This document shows, one piece after another, positions 1 through 5,449 of a stretch of DNA of 5,449 nt (position 1 is the first letter of the stretch; the number at the start of each line of letters is the position of its first letter). The stretch is from assembly GCA_023653245.1 (NCBI GenBank), contig JAMNXK010000184.1, positions 1-5,449 of the forward strand. The letters are read 5' to 3'. This stretch comes from Tagaea sp. Its GTDB lineage: Bacteria; Pseudomonadota; Alphaproteobacteria; CACIAM-22H2. The translations under genes and the position numbers were made by a program. The notes under the pieces were generated by a model that was not told the DNA's origin, made no database searches, and saw only the letters and a program-made list of their open reading frames with translations.

Positions 1-1415
1 ACGCGCACCATGTCGCGCACGCCTTGGGCCAGCAGCTTCTTGGGAATCGGCAACGCGCCCCATTCGGGCATGCCGGGGCCGCCGACCGGCCCTGCGTCCT
101 GCAACACGAGCACGGTGCTCGCATCGACCGGCAACGCGGGATCGTCGATGCGCGCGGAAAGATCGGCGTGGTTCTTGAACACCAGCGCCTTGCCCCGATG
201 CTTGGCGAGTTTGGGATCGGCGGCGGAGGCTTTGATGACCGCGCCGTCGGGTGCGAGGTTGCCCTTCAGGACCGCGATGGGTTCGGCGCGGGTGATGGGA
301 TTGTCGCGGCTGCGGATCACGTCGTCGTTCCACACGCTTGCGCGCGCGAGATTCTCGCCGAGCGTCTTGCCGTTGACCGTCAGGCAATCGAGATGCAGAT
401 CGGCTTCGAGGCGCTTGAGCAATCCGAGCACGCCGCCGGCGAAGTAGAAATCCTCCATCAAATTGCTGCCGGCGGGGAAGACGTTGGCAAGCACGGGGAA
501 GCGCCGCCCGGCGCGGTCGAAATCGTCGAGCGTCATCCCATGGCCCGCGCGCCGCGCCATGGCGATCAGGTGCACGACCGCGTTGGTCGAGCCGCCGAGG
601 CTCATCAACGTGGCGAGGCCGTTCTCGAACGCCTTGGCGGTGAGCACGCGATCGGGCGTGAGATTCTCGCCGATCATGCCGACGATGCGCTCGCCGGCAT
701 CCTGCGCCATGCGGATATGCCCCGAATCCGCCGCCGGAATCGACGACGCGCCGGGCAGCGTGAGGCCCATCGCGTCGACGATCGAGGTCATGGTCGAGGC
801 CGTGCCCATCGTGTTGCAGGTGCCGTAGGAGCGCGTCATGCGGCTTTCGAGTTCGACCCAATCTTCCTGGGTGATCTTGCCGGCGCGCAGCTCGTCCCAG
901 AATTTGCGCGTATGCGTGCCCGCCCCGACCTTCTGGCCGCGCCACTGGCCGTTCGACATCGGCCCCGCCGGCACGTAAAGGCACGGCAAGCCCATCGACA
1001 CGGCACCCATGATGAGGCCCGGCGTGGTCTTGTCGCAGCCGCCGAGCAGCACCGCACCGTCCACCGGATGCGAACGCAGCAGCTCCTCGGTCTCCATCGC
1101 CAGGAAATTCCGGTACATCATCGTCGTCGGCTTGACGATGACCTCGCCCAGCGACAACGCGGGCAGCTCGACCGGGAAGCCGCCGGCCTGCCAGACCCCG
1201 CGCTTGACCGCCTCGGCGCGGTCGCGCAGATGGATATGGCAGGGCGACATCTCGCTCCAGGTGTTGACGATCGCCACCACCTTCTTGCCCATGAAGTCCT
1301 GGCGGCGAAAACCCATTTGCTGGGTGCGCTGACGATGGGCGAAGGCGCGCATATCCGTCGCCATGTACCAGCGCCGGCTTCGTAAATTCGGGTTTTCGGA
1401 ATCGTGCTCGGCCAT
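1..1415 (-). CDS. IlvD/Edd-family aldonate (sugar-acid) dehydratase, C-terminus cut by window edge
   Basis: Cytosolic Fe-S enzyme expected to dehydrate an aldonate to its 2-keto-3-deoxy form. Seen: 471 codons open from ATG (1415-1413) to the left edge. All three cluster cysteines of the family are present: C59 in MSPCHIH, C127 in GGCDKTTP and C200 in GTCNTMGTAS. E91, D128 and K129 fit the Mg ligands, with K129 the lysine that is carbamylated in solved relatives. From memory, this numbering equals that of Rhizobium L-arabinonate dehydratase. The PTTMMYRN and GVWQAGGFPVE segments favour the sugar-acid branch over branched-chain amino acid IlvD. The last visible residues, GVRDMVR, normally precede ISDARMSG, which carries the catalytic serine, so about 100 residues are missing only because of the edge. 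An in-frame TAG at 1421-1419 rules out a longer start; a GGGGGTAGG purine run precedes the ATG. It is transcribed divergently from the sugar importer. Family is near certain; L-arabonate, D-xylonate or another aldonate is open. Confidence 0.93.
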   Translation of the reverse strand, partial: MAEHDSENPNLRSRRWYMATDMRAFAHRQRTQQMGFRRQDFMGKKVVAIVNTWSEMSPCHIHLRDRAEAVKRGVWQAGGFPVELPALSLGEVIVKPTTMMYRNFLAMETEELLRSHPVDGAVLLGGCDKTTPGLIMGAVSMGLPCLYVPAGPMSNGQWRGQKVGAGTHTRKFWDELRAGKITQEDWVELESRMTRSYGTCNTMGTASTMTSIVDAMGLTLPGASSIPAADSGHIRMAQDAGERIVGMIGENLTPDRVLTAKAFENGLATLMSLGGSTNAVVHLIAMARRAGHGMTLDDFDRAGRRFPVLANVFPAGSNLMEDFYFAGGVLGLLKRLEADLHLDCLTVNGKTLGENLARASVWNDDVIRSRDNPITRAEPIAVLKGNLAPDGAVIKASAADPKLAKHRGKALVFKNHADLSARIDDPALPVDASTVLVLQDAGPVGGPGMPEWGALPIPKKLLAQGVRDMVR

Positions 1416-1473
1416 CGCCTACCCCCAGGCGCCGACCGTCTTGGCAGGCGGGCCGGTCGCTGAATCGCCTGGC

Positions 1474-1489
1474 ATGTTAGCGATATCAG
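1474..1489. promoter_or_regulatory. Putative LacI/GalR-type operator 1 (dehydratase-proximal)
   Basis: The core TGTTAGCGATATCA (1475-1488) matches the ideal palindrome TGTTAGCGCTAACA at 12 of 14 positions. A central CG in an even palindrome is typical of LacI/GalR-family operators. It lies 60 bp upstream of the dehydratase start and shares its TGTTAGCG half with operator 2, so the same repressor probably binds both. The regulator gene is not in the window. Assignment is inferred from pattern only. Confidence 0.55.
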
Positions 1490-1501
1490 AACAGAAATCC
1501 A
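1474..1501 (-). promoter_or_regulatory. Weak candidate promoter for the dehydratase gene
   Basis: On the minus strand a TAACAT -10-like box (1479-1474, 4 of 6 matches to TATAAT) lies 16 bp downstream of a poor TGGATT -35-like box (1501-1496, 3 of 6). The -10 would sit inside operator 1, mirroring the arrangement on the plus strand, and would give a leader of about 50 nt. The match is weak, and the true promoter could differ or need an activator. Confidence 0.25.
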
Positions 1502-1505
1502 GCAC

Positions 1506-1554
1506 TTTTTTCCGTAAAAACCTCATTGACACCGATCCGACGCTATGAGATGTT
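1506..1554 (+). promoter_or_regulatory. Sigma-70-type promoter for the ABC importer operon
   Basis: A perfect -35 box TTGACA (1526-1531) is followed after 17 bp by GATGTT (1549-1554), a poor -10 with 3 of 6 matches. Upstream, an A/T-rich tract (T6 at 1506-1511, A5 at 1516-1520) stands out in this GC-rich DNA. It lies where an UP element would contact the RNA polymerase alpha subunit. The -10 overlaps the left edge of operator 2, so repressor binding there would directly block polymerase. Predicted transcription start is near 1560. Confidence 0.5.
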
Positions 1555-1568
1555 AGCGCTACCTAACA
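1551..1568. promoter_or_regulatory. Putative LacI/GalR-type operator 2 (transporter-proximal)
   Basis: TGTTAGCGCTACCTAACA contains perfect 6-bp inverted arms, TGTTAG (1551-1556) and CTAACA (1563-1568). Its first 14 bases also match the ideal TGTTAGCGCTAACA at 12 positions, including an exact TAGCGCTA centre. It overlaps the predicted -10 box and start site of the importer operon, the classic position for repression. It begins exactly 76 bp after the equivalent base of operator 1. Confidence 0.6.
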
Positions 1569-1572
1569 ACAA

Positions 1573-1592
1573 GCGGCCAAAAAATTGGCCGC
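1573..1592 (+). other. Perfect 8-bp stem-loop in the 5' leader of the ABC operon
   Basis: GCGGCCAA (1573-1580) and TTGGCCGC (1585-1592) are exact inverted repeats around an AAAA loop. The hairpin lies just after the predicted transcription start and ends 4 nt before the GGGGAGGAG ribosome binding site of the ATPase gene. No T-run follows, so it is not a terminator. A 5' mRNA-protecting stem, a translation-tuning element or a second protein-binding palindrome are all possible. Confidence 0.6.
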
Positions 1593-1596
1593 CCTT

Positions 1597-1605
1597 GGGG
1601 AGGAG
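1597..1605 (+). promoter_or_regulatory. Ribosome binding site that sets the ATPase start at GTG 1615
   Basis: GGGGAGGAG is a strong Shine-Dalgarno sequence 9 nt before GTG (1615-1617). An in-frame TTG at 1585 would place this site inside the gene and lies in the hairpin arm, so the GTG start is preferred. Confidence 0.8.
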
Positions 1606-1614
1606 CTGAAAGCC

Positions 1615-2718
<1,104 letters not shown>

Positions 2719-2743
2719 GTCGCGACGTTCGAACGAAACTTCC

Positions 2744-2751
2744 AGGGAGGA
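2744..2751 (+). promoter_or_regulatory. Ribosome binding site of the binding-protein gene
   Basis: AGGGAGGA lies 8 nt before ATG 2760. It favours this ATG over an in-frame TTG at 2712, and only this start puts a clean signal peptide at the N-terminus. Confidence 0.8.
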
Positions 2752-2759
2752 CGACACAC

Positions 2760-4031
2760 ATGACCAAGTTCCGCGCCTTGTTCGCTTCGGCGGCTTTGGC
2801 ACTGCCGCTGGCGATGGCGGCGGCTCCGGCCGACGCCCAGCAGACCACCTTGCGCGTCTTCGTCGGCGGCCAGCAGCGCCCCGACGTGATGCGCCAAATC
2901 CTCGACCTGTTCCAGCAGCGCAATCCCGGCGTGCAGGTCGCCGTCGAGATCGGCGGTGCGACCTCCGACCAGCAGCAGCAATATCTCAACACCGTGCTGA
3001 CCAGCCGCGATTCGGTCATCGACGTGATGCTGATCGACGTGATCCGTCCCGCCCAATTCGCCGCCGCCGGCTGGGCCGAGCCGCTCGACCAGTATCTCGG
3101 CGCCGAGCGCGACGCGGTGATGGGCCGCTATCTGCCCGCCTATCGCGAAGCCAATATCGTCAATGGCCGCGTCGTGGCGCTGCCCTACTTCGCCGACGCG
3201 CAGTTCCTGTACTACCGCACCGACCTGCTGCAGAAGTACAACCTGCAAGCGCCGCGCACGTGGGAGGAGTTGCAGTCCCACGCCCGCACCGTGATGCAAG
3301 GCGAGAACAACCAGAACCTCCGCGGCTTCTCGACGGCGGGCGCGCCCATCGAAGGCACGGTGTGCACGATGCTCGTGCCGATGTGGGGCGCCGGCGGTCA
3401 ATTCCTGAACGCGCAAGGCCGGCCGAACGTGAACTCGGCCGAAATGCGCCGCTCGTTCCAGCTGTGGGCCGATCTGAAGGCCCAGAACGTGACGCCGCCC
3501 AACCTCGCGGAAATCCCGACGGACCGCATCCGCGTGGACTTCCAAGCGGGCAACCTGCTGTTCGCCATGCAGTGGGGCTACGCCTGGAACCGCTTCCAGA
3601 ACGACGCCGACAGCCAGGTGAAGGACCGCGTGCGCGTGGCCCCGCTCCCGGCTTTCGCGGGCAACCAGCCGGCCACTTGCATCGGCGGCTGGCAGGTCGC
3701 GGTTTCCGCCTTCTCGCGCAACAAGCCGGCGGCGGTGAACCTCGTGCGCTTCCTGTCCTCGCCGGAAGTCTCGAAGATGCAGGCGATCCTCGCCTCGCAT
3801 CTGCCGGTCTTCGCCGAGGTCTATTCGGATCCGGACGTGCTGCGGGTGAACCCCTGGTTCGAGTTCGCGCGCAACTCCGTCGTGACCGCGCGCTCGCGCC
3901 CGGTCTCGCCGGACTATCCGGAAATCTCGGAGATCTTGCGCACGAACATGAACGCCTTCCTGGCCGGCACGCGCACCGCCGACCAAGCGATCGCGGACAT
4001 GAACTCGCGCCTGACGCGGGTCTATCGCTGA
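2760..4031 (+). CDS. Periplasmic sugar-binding protein of ABC importer (extracellular solute-binding family 1)
   Basis: Periplasmic receptor (423 aa) that would capture the substrate and deliver it to the permeases. Seen: a Sec signal peptide with basic start MTKFR, a hydrophobic Ala/Leu core and an ADA|QQ cleavage site after residue 26. There is no lipobox cysteine, so it is a soluble periplasmic protein. The mature part (~397 aa) has the family-1 pattern: TTLRVFVGGQQ at the start, DVMLIDVIRPAQFAAAGW, LPYFADAQFLYYRTDLL, PRTWEEL, then AMQWGYAW and a Gly-Gly-Trp segment (CIGGWQVAVS). This resembles MalE/UgpB/ThuE-like receptors of CUT1 importers. Only two cysteines occur in the mature chain, C202 and C307. 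Its place between ATPase and permeases confirms the transporter role. The ligand is unknown: a sugar, glycoside, polyol or sugar acid is possible, the last suggested by the divergent aldonate dehydratase. Confidence 0.94.
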   Translation: MTKFRALFASAALALPLAMAAAPADAQQTTLRVFVGGQQRPDVMRQILDLFQQRNPGVQVAVEIGGATSDQQQQYLNTVLTSRDSVIDVMLIDVIRPAQFAAAGWAEPLDQYLGAERDAVMGRYLPAYREANIVNGRVVALPYFADAQFLYYRTDLLQKYNLQAPRTWEELQSHARTVMQGENNQNLRGFSTAGAPIEGTVCTMLVPMWGAGGQFLNAQGRPNVNSAEMRRSFQLWADLKAQNVTPPNLAEIPTDRIRVDFQAGNLLFAMQWGYAWNRFQNDADSQVKDRVRVAPLPAFAGNQPATCIGGWQVAVSAFSRNKPAAVNLVRFLSSPEVSKMQAILASHLPVFAEVYSDPDVLRVNPWFEFARNSVVTARSRPVSPDYPEISEILRTNMNAFLAGTRTADQAIADMNSRLTRVYR

Positions 4032-4039
4032 CGACGACG

Positions 4040-4076
4040 GGGGCGGGCCTTCGGGTCCGCCCCTTTCCTTTTCTCT
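4040..4076 (+). terminator. Intrinsic terminator or attenuator hairpin after the binding-protein gene
   Basis: A 10-bp GC-rich stem (4040-4049 with 4054-4063, one G-U wobble) closes a UUCG tetraloop with the stabilising C-G closing pair. It is followed by the pyrimidine/T-rich tract TTTCCTTTTCTCT (4064-4076). It starts 8 nt after the binding-protein stop and ends 19 nt before the permease start. As the permease genes follow on the same strand with no obvious new promoter, partial termination or mRNA 3'-end protection is more likely than a full stop. This would keep binding protein more abundant than permeases. Confidence 0.75.
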
Positions 4077-4095
4077 CGCGACGATGGGAGCGACC

Positions 4096-5016
4096 GTGAC
4101 CGCCACCGCGCAACCCGCCAAGCGCTACAAGCTCAGCAAGCTCGAGAAATCGGAGCGTCTGCTCGGCTTCGCGCTGCTCGCCCCCGCCGCCTTGCTGCTG
4201 CTCGCGGTGGTCGTCTATCCGATCGTCGATCTGCTGATCAACTCGCTCTATTCCTACCGCCTCACGCGGCCGGGCTGGCGCTTCATCGGGTTCGAGCACT
4301 ACGTCTACGCGCTCACCGAGGACGGCAATTTCTGGCACGCGACGCTCAACACCGTGATCTTCGCGCTGATCACCGTGCCCGGCGCCTTGATCGTCGGCCT
4401 GGGCCTGGCGCTGCTCGCCAACCAGCCCTTCAAGGTCAAGTGGCCGGTGCGCCTGGGCCTGCTGCTGCCCTGGGCGCTGCCGCTCGTTTTCGCGGGCCTG
4501 ATCTTCCGCTGGTTCTTCGAGTATCGCTCGGGCATCGTGAACGCCGCCTTCGAGCTGGTCGGCCTGTCGCCGCAGAACTGGATCACCGATCCCAACCTCG
4601 CCTTTTTCGCGGTGTGCGTGGCGATCGTGTGGAAGTCCTCGTCCTTCATGGCGCTGATCCTGCTCGCGGGGCTGCAGACCATCCCCAAATCGCTCTACGA
4701 AGCCGCCGAAGTCGACGGGGCGAGCAAATGGCAGCAGTTCGTGGAGATCACGCTCCCCATGCTCAAGCCCGCGATCGTCGTGGCGCTGATCTTCCGCACC
4801 ATCACCGCGATCCAGACCTTCGACATTCCCTATGCGATGACCAATGGCGGTCCGGGCAACGCGACCGAGACCATGGCCATGTACATCCACAAGACCACCA
4901 TCGACTTCCTCGACATCGGCTACGGCTCGGCGCTGGCGGCGATCATGTTCGTCGTGTCGGCGGCGGCGACGTCGGTCTATCTGCGCCACACGCGGCGCGA
5001 CACCGGGAGGCATTGA
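4096..5016 (+). CDS. Sugar ABC importer permease 1, MalF/UgpA type
   Basis: Inner-membrane subunit (306 aa from GTG 4096) forming half of the translocation channel with the next gene's product. Seen: a short basic cytoplasmic N-terminus, then hydrophobic helices near residues 22-44, 86-108, 118-141, 169-193, 225-245 and 272-296. That is six segments, as usual for UgpA-like proteins. The ATPase-docking EAA loop is clear at 202-221: EAAEVDGASKW, then FVEITLP. The TNGGPGNATETMAMYIH stretch before the last helix is also typical of this family. Start choice: GTG 4096 has GGGAG 5 nt upstream (4086-4090). An in-frame ATG at 4084 would add four residues but has no ribosome binding site, only the pyrimidine tail of the hairpin. 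The gene ends 3 nt before the second permease begins, suggesting tight co-translation. Confidence 0.94.
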   Translation: MTATAQPAKRYKLSKLEKSERLLGFALLAPAALLLLAVVVYPIVDLLINSLYSYRLTRPGWRFIGFEHYVYALTEDGNFWHATLNTVIFALITVPGALIVGLGLALLANQPFKVKWPVRLGLLLPWALPLVFAGLIFRWFFEYRSGIVNAAFELVGLSPQNWITDPNLAFFAVCVAIVWKSSSFMALILLAGLQTIPKSLYEAAEVDGASKWQQFVEITLPMLKPAIVVALIFRTITAIQTFDIPYAMTNGGPGNATETMAMYIHKTTIDFLDIGYGSALAAIMFVVSAAATSVYLRHTRRDTGRH

Positions 5017-5019
5017 GCC

Positions 5020-5449
5020 ATGTTGGCCAATCTTGGAAAACGCAAGACCGTCATCCTGGCGGGCACGATCGTCGCGCTGAACGGCTTCTTCCCGGCGCTG
5101 TGGATCTTCTTCACCTCGCTGAAGACCGAAACCGAGCTGCTGCGCTATCCGATCACGATCTTCCCCGAAGCGCCGACGCTGCTGAACTACACCCGCGTCT
5201 TCGTCGACCAGCCGATCATGCTGTTCATGTGGAACAGCGTGGTCGTGGCCACGCTGTCGACCGCGTTGTGCATCTTCGTCTCGGCGCTGGCCGCCTATTC
5301 GATCGTGCGCTTGCGCCTGCCCGGCCGGAATCTGATCCTGTCGCTGCTGCTGGCGGTGTCGATGTTCCCGCTGATCTCGCTGATGGTGCCGCTGTTCCAG
5401 ACCATGCGCTCGCTGGGCTGGCTCAACACCTATCCGGCGCTGATCTTCC
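5020..5449 (+). CDS. Sugar ABC importer permease 2, MalG/UgpE type, cut by window edge
   Basis: The second inner-membrane channel subunit; only the first 143 codons are in the window. Seen: a short basic start (GKRK), a helix at about 11-34 ending in FFTSLK, and a periplasmic segment with FPEAPTLLNYTRVF. A second helix follows around NSVVVATLSTALCIFVSALA (72-91), then the AAYSIVRLRLPGR loop (91-103). A third helix with MFPLISLMVPLFQ leads into the LGWLNTYPALI segment, which is highly characteristic of MalG-like proteins. The EAA loop and last helices lie beyond the right edge. ATG 5020 is preceded by GGGAGG (5005-5010), which lies inside the end of permease 1; the stop-to-start gap is 3 nt. 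No defect is visible in the part seen. Confidence 0.93.
   Translation, partial: MLANLGKRKTVILAGTIVALNGFFPALWIFFTSLKTETELLRYPITIFPEAPTLLNYTRVFVDQPIMLFMWNSVVVATLSTALCIFVSALAAYSIVRLRLPGRNLILSLLLAVSMFPLISLMVPLFQTMRSLGWLNTYPALIF

Noticed and set aside
24..1385. Long plus-strand open frame (453 codons) across the dehydratase region
   Set aside because: It lies antisense to a clear IlvD/Edd gene, is His/Arg/Ala-rich and has no family motifs; high third-position GC removes stops on the opposite strand.
1506..1520. T6/A5 tract as a terminator for either gene
   Set aside because: There is no GC stem, and both flanking genes are transcribed away from it; it fits a promoter UP element better.
1363..1548. 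Small plus-strand open frame (61 codons) running into the control region
   Set aside because: It overlaps the dehydratase N-terminus antisense, lacks a ribosome binding site and ends inside the importer promoter.
1585..1614. Upstream TTG start for the ATPase
   Set aside because: It lies inside the hairpin arm with no ribosome binding site, while GTG 1615 has an ideal one.

Overview
The window is GC-rich (roughly two thirds G+C by eye) with strong G/C bias at third codon positions. Its dehydratase and transporter proteins look like those of Alphaproteobacteria. I would not name a genus from the sequence alone. No RNA gene, insertion sequence, CRISPR array or prophage is visible.

Layout: positions 1-1415, minus strand, carry most of an IlvD/Edd-family sugar-acid (aldonate) dehydratase; its last ~100 residues lie beyond the left edge. 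Positions 1416-1614 are a compact divergent control region. It holds two operator-like palindromes of LacI/GalR type 76 bp apart, a plus-strand promoter with a perfect TTGACA -35 box, and a small perfect hairpin just ahead of the first plus-strand ribosome binding site. From 1615 rightwards runs an operon for a carbohydrate ABC importer of the CUT1 (MalK/UgpC) type: ATPase (1615-2718), periplasmic binding protein (2760-4031), a terminator-like hairpin (4040-4076), permease 1 (4096-5016) and permease 2 (from 5020 past the right edge).

How the parts may work together: the importer would bring a sugar, sugar acid or small glycoside into the cell. The divergent dehydratase would act in a non-phosphorylative route (aldonate to 2-keto-3-deoxyaldonate plus water). 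The paired operators suggest that one LacI-family repressor, not encoded in this window, silences both directions until an inducer is present. The substrate cannot be fixed from sequence: the dehydratase resembles L-arabinonate/D-xylonate-type enzymes, while the transporter family has many substrates. I found no undescribed exotic system. The most informative parts are the divergent operator pair and the two RNA hairpins.
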